Source: Isoetes taiwanensis
Taxonomy: Eukaryota; Streptophyta; Lycopodiopsida; Isoetales; Isoetaceae
Assembly: GCA_021234155.1 (NCBI GenBank)
Contig: JAJEKV010000006.1
Span: 12,984,143 to 13,048,142, forward strand
DNA: 64,000 bases
Reading direction: 5' to 3'
Shown: piece after piece, positions 55,720 to 64,000 of the stretch
Layout: each line of letters opens with the position of its first letter
Position numbering within the stretch: position 1 is the first letter of the stretch
Notes under the pieces: model-generated
Database searches by the model: none
Told to the model about the DNA's origin: nothing
The model's input: the letters and a program-made list of their open reading frames with translations, nothing else
Translations under genes and position numbers: made by a program

Positions 55720-56335
55720 ACAAGCCTATGAACATGCATTTGGCAATCAGCAATATGAGATAGCTGATCATGCAATGCATGTGTGTTCAGATGTTCAAGT
55801 TATTGGTGCGCATGTCTTAACATCTTCATAGACTCCATCTTGCTGACCCATGTCTTACAAAGATTGTTCTCGCAATTGCATGTACATCATGTTAAAGTCT
55901 TTCAAATCTCCCTCTATTAGTTATCGCCATCAAGTCCCTTGGCATTGTCACCTTGTGCATCCTTCCTTTGTTGTGCATGGTCATCAAGGACATATCTAAC
56001 AACCTAGAGCCCTCCAAACCTGGCTTCCACACGAGAGAAAAACAAGGGCTTTTTTGCAAAACAGTGGCCAAATTGTTTGAGCATTCCAATGAAAACAATT
56101 TCCAATGCTTTCCAAAAAGGCAAAACGCCCTTGTTTTTCCTAGATGGTGGATTTTTTTTCCCGCGGGCTTAGCAAATGGTGAAGAATTTGAAGGAGAGAA
56201 TACAAGAGCAAAAGTATTTGGAAACGTCGGGTGGCGGCGCCGCTTCAGTTTCCAGCTGGAAACCACCGATTGAAGCACAATTTCATTATAATGGGAAAAT
56301 TTTTAGTAAACTGGAATTTTTTTATTTTGGGGGTT
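55720..56335. other. Overlapping frames on both strands, no gene assigned
   Basis: A minus-strand frame of 128 codons (55892-56278) and a plus-strand frame of 106 codons (55953-56273) cover the same DNA. Neither has a recognisable domain. The minus frame is basic and aromatic, the plus frame has balanced composition, and I cannot choose between them. Confidence 0.3.
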
Positions 56336-56339
56336 GTAT

Positions 56340-56590
56340 AGACCTTATGCAGGGGTTGAGTACCCTGTATCATATACCTTATGCAGGGGTTGTATACACC
56401 ACCATGAAATATTTAGAAAACATATTTACTCGGTATCATACACCTTCTGCATGTGTTAGGTACACAGGTATGACACCTATGTATCATACATATATTTTTA
56501 AGATACATGAATAGATTTATAGACCTTCTGCAGGTGTATGATACACGTGAGTAGTACACATCTATCATACATATGTTTATAGCATACAAG
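56340..56590 (+). repeat. CCTT(A/C)TGCA(G/T)G motif cluster
   Basis: ACCTTATGCAGGGGTTG occurs at about 56343 and 56379, ACCTTCTGCATGTGTTA at 56440 and ACCTTCTGCAGGTGTAT at 56523. Each is followed within 10-20 bases by a GTATCATA or TATACACC word. The motifs form loose direct repeats with TATCATAC/GTATGATA inverted words. Confidence 0.6.
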
Positions 56591-56764
56591 CCTCAACCAA
56601 ATCTTACATCCTTCTTTTGGCAAATCTGAATAAATGCACCTTGCTTCACCAATGTTATACCGTGACCCCAAATATGATTGGAAGTTCAATAGGCACCACA
56701 GTTTTCGTGGATCTCTCAAGCTAAATTCAATGGATCAACATCCTTGCCATGAAGGGTGGCTCTC

Positions 56765-56995
56765 TTTACCCCAAATGGCATGTATAATTGCCCTCGTTGG
56801 CGCCCCAAATGGCTCCATGGGGGTGCCCAGGGTCGCCCCCCTACCCCCCCCCTCCTTTCCCCCAACCCCCTATTTGGGGTATATATACTCCCCTCAACTG
56901 GTCCTAAATGGGGGTATACCCCCTCTCCCCCCAACCCCCCCAAATGGCGCCATTTGGGGGGTATACCTACCCCAAAAAATTTACTAGCAAAAGGC
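56765..56995. repeat. Palindromic GGCGCC/GGTATACC repeats, cluster 1
   Basis: Copies of CAAATGGCGCCATTTGGGG (or variants such as CCCCAAATGG) alternate with GGGGTATACC or GGTATATATACTCCCC. C-runs of six to eight bases separate them. The unit is the same as in cluster 2 at 60.49-60.78 kb. Long open frames on both strands here result from the palindrome. Confidence 0.8.
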
Positions 56996-56999
56996 ACAC

Positions 57000-58150
57000 C
57001 GTAAGGCTTTAGCAAGGTCAAATTGGTTAAGGCTTGGTAGTTGATTTAGGGCTGCACAAAGGTATTTTTATGCTACATCCCAACATCAAGCACCGGTGCC
57101 ATCTTCATGCCTTTTTTTTGGTGCCATCTAATTTTGGTGCCATCTTCATGCCTTTTTTTGCAAGCATTTCACTTTTCATGGCCCTAGATCTAGAAAAAAG
57201 ATCTAATGATGGAAACTAATGCCACATCACTTTTTTATCGAGGTGGAAGTGCAACATGGATAGTCTAGAATTTGAGGAAAGGATGTAGGCCCTGTGAGGG
57301 CTTTTGAAAGAAGCTCCTAGCCGGTTTTACAAAGATGTGTACAAGTACCTCATCGCCTAGTTAAACTAGTTATGAGAATTTTGTAAGCATTTCAAGTGTG
57401 AGAGAATTACTTGCATTGAACTTAATTGCTTTTTCTCAGATCCTTACCATGGCCTAGGCATTTGCACTTTGGTTAAGACTTTGGGCTCCTTCTTTAAGCA
57501 TTCTACTCTTTGCCTACTTTGAACCCAAGAAAATGCTTATAGTTCTTGAAAGATGCTTCAAGACCGGGTAATCGATCTTATAAAATATGTGTGCATGATA
57601 AAACTTCATATATTCCCTTATAAAAATATGCTTATGCACACGATGTATTAAAAGTTATCCATAAAGCAAAGTTCGCACACCGGCCTTTGGTAAAGACACA
57701 ATTTATTGTGGTACAATTACACTTTGTTACAGCAATACAATTCAAGTTGATTGTTACAACATTGCTCATAAAATGTTTATACAATGAAAACTATACAATT
57801 TTATGGTCTAATACAGACCATATTGGTCTAATTTAAAGCTAAATGTACCTCTTCACAAAATATAATGATGTTCTATAGCCAAAAACAACAATTTACCACC
57901 AATATGTGGGTGCTATCATTATTTCCTCATTTTATAATGGCATGATTCCATCTGTACATCCAAAAACAAAATTTGTTATTGCATTGAGCTTCATCTTTAA
58001 AATCAAATATCTCAGATACAACAAAACTGTCGGACTATTCATGATTGCAACCACTACTTCATCCACAACTAGTTAAACTGAATGCAAAATCATCATTTTT
58101 GTCTCGTGATATTTTCCCTATAGGACTAAATTCAACCGTAAATCAACGTA
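57000..58150. other. No gene seen
   Basis: AT-rich sequence with a short direct repeat (TGGTGCCATC...TTCATGCCTTTTTTT twice, 57096-57155). No domain or RNA gene was recognised. Confidence 0.45.
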
Positions 58151-58154
58151 CCTT

Positions 58155-58451
58155 CTAATTTTGCATACTCTTGATGGCCTTGCGCCTAGCCTCCAAGTAA
58201 AGTTCCAACTCCAAGTCATAAGTGAAAGCTCCAACCCCTATAATTCCATGGTGATAAAATGGCAAGATACGATTAGGCTTGTGCTTGAGCCGGCGGAAAT
58301 AATGGCGCCCCGCTTTATCATACAATGTATCTTGAGCTCCACAAAATGAACAAAAATTGACCCCCGTCATCAGAATTGCAAAGCAACGGCCGCCAGTAGT
58401 GGGGATCCTGAGGTTGGAGGAGGAGCAGAGTTCTCGCAACAAAATTTCCAA
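58155..58451 (-). CDS. Small Cys-x2-Cys protein fragment, unrecognised
   Basis: A 98-codon minus-strand frame of ordinary, non-repetitive composition. It contains NFCSFCGAQDTLYDKAG (a single Cys-x2-Cys pair that could be half of a zinc ribbon), then a basic RRLKHKPNRILPFYHH and a C-terminal acidic-then-basic helix ending LELYLEARRKAIKS. It lies 560 bases beyond the stop of the kinase relic on the same strand. It could be a separate small gene or an exon. An AAG|GTACGT donor-like sequence follows the stop at once, so the stop may be in a different frame from the original. The family is unknown to me. Confidence 0.4.
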   Translation of the reverse strand: MEILLRELCSSSNLRIPTTGGRCFAILMTGVNFCSFCGAQDTLYDKAGRHYFRRLKHKPNRILPFYHHGIIGVGAFTYDLELELYLEARRKAIKSMQN

Positions 58452-59012
58452 TTGAATTGGATTTATTTATCATCAATATGATTATAGAATACTTGGAAGT
58501 GTAGAATGCATTACTTTGAATGATATATGCTTGGTTATAAAATTCGAAGTGCTAATGCGAGCCCTAAATAAAAACTACAAATGGCAAAGTTTGTACCAAC
58601 GGGAGGGCGTAAACTAGAATTCGTGGCAATTTTTTGACATGGTTGCCATCACCTTGGATGATGCATAGCCCGTAAATCAAGAAGAAAAACACTTTCCTTC
58701 CTCGCATGAATGCTAGGGTTTGAGGGGCACTGTGCACAACCCGTAATGTCAAGATGAATCTGCCGGTGAAAAAAAGTCTACAGAACTGCAATAATTAGCA
58801 CGTTAACGCGGGATCTCTAAGTGGATAATGGGCGGACAAATGTATTACCTATAGAATCGCCCTCATGAACATGCTACCATCCATTTACCGTAAGCTCTCT
58901 TGACGTTTTTCACCTAGGGTGTATTGCCTAAAAACTACCTCGCACCATGGAAAGGCCTTAATATCTAGATTAACAAGTTCAATTAAAACAGAAAACGTTG
59001 AAAAACTCACCA

Positions 59013-59984
59013 TCAACTATCCTGCCGCTTCAATGGACCATAACCTTTAACAACCCAAGGATGACAAGCTACAACATCTAAAGTCGACCGATCTGGATCT
59101 GCCAACATTACCTCTTAATAGTGAGCACAATGCAAATATCACATCACAAAGGATAAATTTTGAGTGCCACGTGCAACCTTTGTGAAGTATCCCTTCAAGC
59201 AAGTTCCTAAGATCTAAATTCATGTCATTTGGAAGAGCAAGAGGATCCCCGGATAATTTGTCTAACTACAGAGAGTAAGAGAAGCACAACTCATAAAACC
59301 AACTAGATACAAGAGGCAGCAAGTTTCCTACCTTGTCAAAAGTTTCTTGCAAAGTTTCTCCCGAAAGGGATATCTACCCAACACCATACAAGATTAAGGT
59401 AACCCTAATGCCCAAACATCTGCCGCTTTTCCATGATATGTTACACCCGGTTTTGACAGGGGACGGGACATTCTAGCATTTTGAATTAATACGGTTAGAT
59501 TACATGCAACCATACTATGGTTAACTTCTTTTTTATCTTACCAAGGCAACATTCAGAGCACTAAACACGGGGAGTACCAGAGATCTCCGTAGCAGTGTCA
59601 TTGTTGTTCTGAAATGGACAAGGATGATCTTAGGCCATCACAAAAAACTCCAATTAGAGTCCACTGACCAATAAAGGACAAATATCCACATTTATATAAA
59701 GCTAACATCAAAAGCACTCACTATATGGCTTTTTCCATTCTCACCTCGAATGAGCGACTTACACCAAAGTCTCCAATTTTAATGTGGCCATCACATCGAT
59801 AAGCAAGTTCTCCTATTTGATATCTCCATGAACAACATTCTACATCCATGTCCAAGATTAATAAGATAAACCACGAGATTGGAAAATCATAAGCGATAGC
59901 ATGTTCCTTGAATACATGTTTATGAAGATACATAAGTTACGCTACGATATCTCGAAAATATCTTCTAGCCGTTTGGGGCTCGAT
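59013..59984 (-). pseudogene. GRIK/SnAK-type protein kinase, unprocessed pseudogene (C-lobe)
   Basis: Six exon-like blocks on the minus strand spell the C-lobe of a SnRK1-activating (GRIK/SnAK, CaMKK-related) kinase. They are 59984-59916 (TARRYFRDIVA, stop, LMYLHKH), 59839-59745 (NVVHGDIK, stop, ENLL, then HIKIGDFGVSRSFE), 59608-59542 (SGTP...SECCLG with compensating indels), about 59448-59332 (TYHGKAADVWALG, then YPF and a frameshifted GETLQETFDK), 59265-59178 (LDKLSGDPLALPNDMNLDL) and 59098-59013 (DPDRSTLDVVACHPWVVKGY then TGA). Splice donors and acceptors are mostly intact and phases agree (for example AAAG|GT with GCAG|AT rebuilding Lys-Asp-Pro). The acceptor before TYHGK has lost its AG. 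Retained introns show it is not a retrocopy. In-frame stops, including one in the HGDIK catalytic loop, prove it dead. The N-lobe was not found to the right. Confidence 0.85.
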
Positions 59985-59999
59985 CTAACCATGGCAACT

Positions 60000-60365
60000 T
60001 TGCATGTGCAATCGCAGCCATGAAATGCCGCTTTTAGAAACTATGGATGCAAAGCTTACTTTTCTCGCCCTTGCCTTTGCATGCCAACACCGAAAATGCC
60101 GAAAATCGCCAATGACCGCAATGAAACAAGCAGAGAGAAATGGAAAGAAGCAGGAAACGGAGGAGGCAGTGAAGAAATGGAAAGGAGGAGAAAGAAAATA
60201 GGGAATTGGGAGAGGGATTGCGACTCATCCTATCTCCGTTCTATTTTCTTGGCCATTTTCTAATTTCCTCGACCCTTGATTTATGAAACTAGAGATTCAA
60301 TGGTGTAGATTGATGCCACTTCAGATTTTGATGAGGTGGAAATTACACGTGGATAGGCTAGAATT
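60000..60365. other. No gene seen
   Basis: Short stretch upstream of the kinase relic, purine-rich around 60130-60200. No kinase N-lobe is readable here. Confidence 0.45.
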
Positions 60366-60400
60366 GCAAGAAAGGCTGTAGGCCCGGTAGGGCTGGTGTG

Positions 60401-60402
<2 letters not shown>

Positions 60403-60443
<41 letters not shown>
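60403..60443 (+). repeat. Poly(A) tract
   Basis: About 40 uninterrupted A, directly abutting GGCGCC palindromic repeats. It may be the tail of a retroposed sequence whose body is 60340-60402 or further left, though no source gene is recognisable. Confidence 0.9.
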
Positions 60444-60445
<2 letters not shown>

Positions 60446-60780
60446 CAAATGGCGCCATGGCGCCATTTATGGCACCATTTGCATCCTCAAGGTGCCATGT
60501 GGGGGTATACCTGCCCCCCATGGCACCCCCAAATGGCACCATTTGAGGGGTATACCTGCCCCCTCTGGCACCCCCCAAATGGCGCCATGGAGCCATTTGA
60601 GGGCTCCAAATGGCACCCCAAATGGCTCCATAGCGCCATTTGGGGTATACCTACCCCCTCTGGCACCCTCTAAATGGCGCCATTTGGGTGGTATACCTGC
60701 CCCTGGCACCCCCCAAATGGCGCCATGAAGCCATTTGAGGGCTCCAAATGGGGCCCCAAATGGCTCCATTTGGATGTATA
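60440..60780. repeat. Palindromic GGCGCC/GGTATACC repeats, cluster 2
   Basis: Begins with the nested palindrome GGCGCCATGGCGCC flanked by AAAT/ATTT arms. It then has at least four units of the form CCAAATGGCRCCATTTGRGG-GGTATACCTGCCCC, some carrying ATGGAGCCATTTGAGGGCTC variants. Flanking phrases GGCACCCCC and GCATCCTCAAGGTGCCAT link it to cluster 3 at 61.74-62.11 kb. Open frames over it on both strands (Met-Ala-Pro-Trp-Arg-His repeats) come from the palindromes. Confidence 0.85.
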
Positions 60781-60784
60781 CATG

Positions 60785-61080
60785 TGATGAATGGCTCTAA
60801 CAAAAAGACGATGCATATAGAAAGACTTACCTGGATATGGTGGTCACCATTTTGGTGAAAAAAACTATCTACGACCGGAGTATATGGATCTTGTAAGAAT
60901 ATTGCGGTATACCTCAAAGAAGCCCAAAAAACCTGTACAAACAAATAATGTTACCTCGAAAATAAATGACTCAAAGAAGCACGCCTAGAAGTGCCCGATC
61001 GGTATGGAACCATCGAAGACCACCGCATCCGCCTATAGAAGGATCTATACAAGCGCCTAAAGAAATGATATGTCGAGCAG
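60785..61080. other. No gene seen
   Basis: Short spacer between two repeat clusters, with no supported frame. Confidence 0.4.
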
Positions 61081-61094
61081 CAACAACAAATTTG

Positions 61095-61185
61095 GGATTT
61101 CAAATTTTGAATTTCAAATTTGGGCGGGCGGAGGGCTTTCAAATTTGGGCGGGCGGAGGGTTTCAAATTTGGGCGGGCATTTTTA
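61095..61185 (+). repeat. 25-bp GC-rich tandem repeat
   Basis: Three tandem units of TTTCAAATTTGGGCGGGCGG-AGGG (one with an extra C, the last truncated to GGGCGGGC) from 61102 to 61172. They are preceded by two AAATTT words without the G-rich part. The G-rich strand could form non-B structures. Confidence 0.85.
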
Positions 61186-61289
61186 AATTTACGCCCGCCT
61201 TCCACGAGCTTCGCCATACCCACCCGCCAGCGCCACCTACATTCCTTCCGCTTCCGCCGCTGCGACTACCGGTACGCCGGCAATAAAAC

Positions 61290-61560
61290 ACCCAGTGGCT
61301 TTTGCTACTAGATGGCCTATTGGACCTAAGCGCCCGGCCCTCTTAGCGCTAGATGGCCTAAGCGCCGCCTACATCCCTTTGCTTAGGCGCCGCCTACATC
61401 CCCGCCCGCGCTGCCCATTTGCCGGCGCCGGCCATTTGCCAATATCACGGGGCTGCTAGATGGCCCATTGGACCTAGCGCCAACGCCAGCGCCTGCAGCT
61501 AGATGGCCTAGCGCCTAGTGCCAGTGCCAGCGCCACCGCTTAGCGCCTTTGTTTTCATCA
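61290..61560 (+). repeat. GCTAGATGGCC / GCGCC-rich repeats
   Basis: GCTA(C/G)TAGATGGCC or GCTAGATGGCC occurs at about 61308, 61348, 61456 and 61498, often followed by CATTGGACCTA and AGCGCC words. GGCGCCGCCTACATCCC is repeated at 61362 and 61385. Non-coding by eye. Confidence 0.7.
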
Positions 61561-61739
61561 CTCTAGACACTAAAGATATCAAGAATCATGAAGGCAAGTC
61601 TCCAAGGCAAAGGTAGGTCTTCTTTTACTTGATTTTTAGTTTTCCTAGTCAAATAGCACCAGTTTCTTGAATATATGTTTGCTTGATGCATATTGAGGAG
61701 GCAAATGGCATGCATCCTTAGCATGATTTGCTTTATTAA

Positions 61740-62110
61740 ATGCATGTTGAGGAATGCAAAGGGCCATGGCGCCATTTGCATTCACCACCATGCATTTGAT
61801 CCGGATGTTATATCAAATGCATCTTTGTGGATGCCTCATCATGTTTGGAAATGGCACCTTGAGGATGCAAATGGCGCCATGGCGCCATTTTTTTTTCCAA
61901 CACCAACAAAAAAATTTCAAAAAAAAAATGGGTGCAAATGGCATGCCATTTGCACCCCAACACCCTTTTTTGGGGAAATTTTTTTTTGGAGTCTTTGGGG
62001 TGTAAATGGCACCATGTTGCATCCTCAAGGTGCCATTTCCAAGCATCTCTTGAGGATGCAAATGGCGCCATGGCGCCATTTGCATTCACTAACATGCAAA
62101 AAAAATATGT
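61740..62110. repeat. Nested palindromes and 23-bp inverted repeat, cluster 3
   Basis: The palindromic core GGCGCCATGGCGCC occurs at about 61873 and 62062, each preceded by GAGGATGCAAAT, and a shorter GGCGCC form lies at 61768. At 62056-62083 the palindrome is perfect over 28 bases. A separate inverted repeat has a perfect 23-base arm starting GGAAATGGCACC at 61847-61869 and its complement ending GGTGCCATTTCC at 62018-62040. The phrase TTGAGGATGCA precedes several copies, suggesting one dispersing unit. Confidence 0.85.
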
Positions 62111-62119
62111 TGAGGATGC

Positions 62120-63060
62120 ATTCACCAAATGCATTTGGTCCGCTATAGCAAATGCACGTTCGGGTATGCCGGGGAGATTTCTTTGTGGAGTCACCTTTCG
62201 CCCGACTTGGTACCATCAAGATTTTAGTCACGATGAGATCCAAAATGCGACACAACTTTGATCGAAGAGGCATTTAGTGGGGCGGGATTTGACATTCTTA
62301 TGAATGTTGGCAAAGAAAAGCATGATCCTACTAATGGCATTGATTCAATTCAGCAACAAATTTAAATATTTTTAGCTTCATAAACAAATTTTCTTGATGT
62401 GTAAATTTGTCAATTTGAGAAGTTAATGATGCCCTTCTTCCTGTAAAATAGGTAAAACTTGCTAACTTAAGTTGCAGTATTTTTTTTTTGTTGTTTTCCC
62501 CTCGATATTAATAATAATAAATTGCACTTTAGATGCATTTTTTTTGCTAAATTGCGCCATAATTGCTCAAAAAATGGTCATAAAATGGATTAAAAAGGAT
62601 TTTCATCCCTAATTGGAATCACGAAATTTCTTATTTTAATGAAATTGTGCTTATTGGTGGCACGTTGCAAAACATAAGCCACGGGTGCCCTATGATTTGC
62701 GAACATGTGGCTATGTTCCACATCAGCAACATGCATTTTCGATTGTTTTTTGAGTTTTGAGAGAAACAGAGTAGCAGAGGATTCTGGCGGAGGTTTACGG
62801 AGGGCGCTCATCGGCGCTTGAAGCCGATTGATGCCGCTGAGGTCATCTTTGCATGCATTTCACGTTTTTTTGTAGTTTTTTTGCATCTTTAATGTGTCTA
62901 TTTCTAGGTGAATCTTCATCCAGCACTACTCGGTGCAGTATTTCAGCGTACTAATCTAATAAATCTCCTTGTTCTTGAAGATTTTTGTAAGGATTTTGTT
63001 GATTTTTTTTTTTTTTGTTTCTTTAATCTTTAGTTAATTTTTGTACAATATAAGTAATCT
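62120..63060. other. No gene assigned
   Basis: AT-rich sequence with long T-runs near 62480, 62540 and 63000. The right part may be the 5' leader or first intron of the recombinase-like gene. Confidence 0.4.
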
Positions 63061-63085
63061 TGGCGATTTCTACGTTGTAGAGGAG

Positions 63086-63132
63086 TTCTAATCTTAGCTA
63101 ATCTCGGCTAATCTTGGCTAATCTCGGTAATC
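63086..63132 (+). repeat. Short tandem TAATCTCGGC repeat
   Basis: Four imperfect units of (C)TAATCT(C/T)GG(C)T between 63089 and 63131. A local slippage product upstream of the recombinase-like exon. Confidence 0.7.
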
Positions 63133-63250
63133 TGCGCATTCCAGGGGACTTCTTGTATAATTTGGAGGTTATATCCTCTGATTTTTTGTTAAAGCAATTC
63201 TTTTTTCGTGTTTTTTTTACTGACCTTTGTTTTTCATGTGGTGCATGCAG

Positions 63251-64000
63251 GTTTCAAGATGTCTATTGTTGCTGAAAGGTTTATTATCCTTCTACTTAGG
63301 TTGAGTTTAGTTTCTGGACATGCAGTTTCTAACTGCTCTGCTAGTATCAGTCCTTCATTCACACTTTTTAATGAAGAAGACTGTGAGCTTGTTGGATGCA
63401 CGGATCTTGCTGCAGTCGAGTTGTTGTTAAAAGATCTTGGAAATGAGCCATGGTTTAGGGAGGGGACAATCTACAATGATGATCGTAAGGCGCCAAATGA
63501 TAAAGAGTTTAAGGAGTTTCTGAAGCTTGATGAGAAGGCTGTTTCTGAAATTGAAAAGGGGGCGAAGATAAGTCTAAGAAACTTACCAACTGGGCTAGAC
63601 AAAAGTTTGATGGATTATGGGGGTTTGAGAAACTTGATACAAGTCTTCCACTTGAAGATCTGAACATGCTCAAGTTGAATAAGGTGCTTGTTAAATTTTT
63701 GTTACAAACTCGGAAGAAAGATGGTGCTCTACACCCTGCCTCCAGGTAATTTCTTTATTTCTTGATGTTTCTATTTCTTTTATTTCTATCTCTTGATTGT
63801 TTCTAATTTATTGTTTTCTGTTTTTATATTCATTGCTTACTGAAGTCAATAGGAAGAATTATCAGGAAAAAACAAGAATTAATGCTACTGGAAAGGGAGG
63901 CAAGATTTAACATTCCAAAAGATGATTTGTTTAGTTCTACTAGATTAGCATTTGTTCATATGGCATCAAAAGCTAGAGTGTTAGGTATTGGTGTAAAGAA
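63251..64000 (+). CDS. Crypton-like / ZMYM2-QRICH1-KIAA1958-like core-binding domain, incomplete
   Basis: An exon follows a good acceptor (GCATGCAG at 63250) with ATG at 63259. The frame is open to 63661, but the recognisable domain switches frame at a run of five G at 63558-63562. After it, KSKKLTNWARQKFDGLWGF (63570-63626), then LPLEDLNMLKLNKVLVKFLL and RKKDGALHPAS (to 63745) match the SAM-like core-binding domain seen in Crypton-derived proteins of the ZMYM2/QRICH1/KIAA1958 type (Lys-Lys-x-Thr-x-Trp-Ala, Leu-x-x-x-Leu-x-x-Phe, Arg-Lys-x-Asp-Gly). A donor AG|GTAATT at 63745 and a phase-matched acceptor near 63856 lead to FNIPKDDLFSSTRLAFVHMA and a Gly-Ile-Gly-Val-Lys end at the window edge. 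The catalytic domain would lie beyond the window. One G more in the run would unite the frames, so either a sequence error or a pseudogene. Family assignment is by motif memory. Confidence 0.6.

Noticed and set aside
60340-60443. Processed retrogene ending in the poly(A) tract
   Set aside because: No recognisable gene body precedes the A-run, and the tract abuts repeats, so a mononucleotide microsatellite is as likely.
60467-60769. Long ORFs on both strands with Met-Ala-Pro-Trp-Arg-His repeats
   Set aside because: They follow directly from the palindromic GGCGCC repeats, appear on both strands, and have no independent coding evidence.
1-64000. tRNA, rRNA or other structural RNA genes
   Set aside because: No tRNA-like or rRNA-like segment was recognised by eye. 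A tRNAscan or Infernal run would be needed to exclude small ones.

Overview
The window looks like a gene-poor, transposon-rich stretch of a large land-plant nuclear genome. The plant assignment rests on a SAUR (small auxin-up RNA) gene plus a broken tandem copy, a fragment of a plant 3-ketoacyl-CoA synthase, an intron-containing relic of a GRIK/SnAK-type protein kinase, and plant L1-type and Ty1-copia retrotransposon debris. A fern or another lineage with large, decaying genomes is my best guess, but the sequence alone does not settle the species. Almost every coding region carries stops or frameshifts, and I see only one clearly intact ordinary gene, the SAUR gene at 18911-19243 (minus).

Layout. 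1-2.4 kb is pyrimidine-rich non-coding DNA with small CACC/GGTG hairpin units. 2.47-3.24 kb is a 357-bp tandem duplication around an unrecognised ORF. 4.28-14.45 kb is an old L1-like LINE on the minus strand. Reading from its 5' end (right) it has about three 120-bp promoter-like monomers, ORF1 (coiled coil then RNA-binding-like domain), an AP-type endonuclease, reverse transcriptase (RT), a 3' UTR and an (AAGAT)n tail. It is split by a 2.7-kb insertion that encodes a coiled-coil/RING-H2 protein. 16.2-19.6 kb holds the SAUR pair on either side of a dead ketoacyl-CoA synthase fragment. 19.9-23.2 kb is a second LINE, interrupted by a 1.55-kb insert flanked by an 8-bp direct repeat. 27.9-30.6 kb is a minus-strand relic of a DUF7869-like, probably DDE-type, transposon protein. 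31.1-39.5 kb contains two copies of one TATA promoter module, a microsatellite-expanded ORF, and a long plus-strand decayed coding region interleaved with GCGTG/CACGC-rich spacers and ending in an FCP1/NLI-type HAD phosphatase fragment. 40.4-48.2 kb is LINE and copia debris, with two more LINE ends. 48.8 kb has a small foldback element with an exact 12-bp target-site duplication. 51.5-53.0 kb has a series of hairpin units about 195 bp apart. 53.8-54.2 kb may be a first exon. 56.3-62.1 kb is dominated by palindromic GGCGCC repeats around the kinase relic (59.0-60.0 kb). The window ends inside a gene for a Crypton-like (ZMYM2/QRICH1/KIAA1958-like) tyrosine-recombinase core-binding domain.

The points I would look at first are the Crypton-like gene at the right edge, the palindromic GGCGCC repeat family, the periodic 51.5-kb hairpin array, the RING-H2 protein carried inside a LINE, the LINE 3' ends that share one body but carry different microsatellite tails, and the SAUR duplication in which one copy has lost both its reading frame and its TATA box. 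No RNA genes or CRISPR arrays were recognised.
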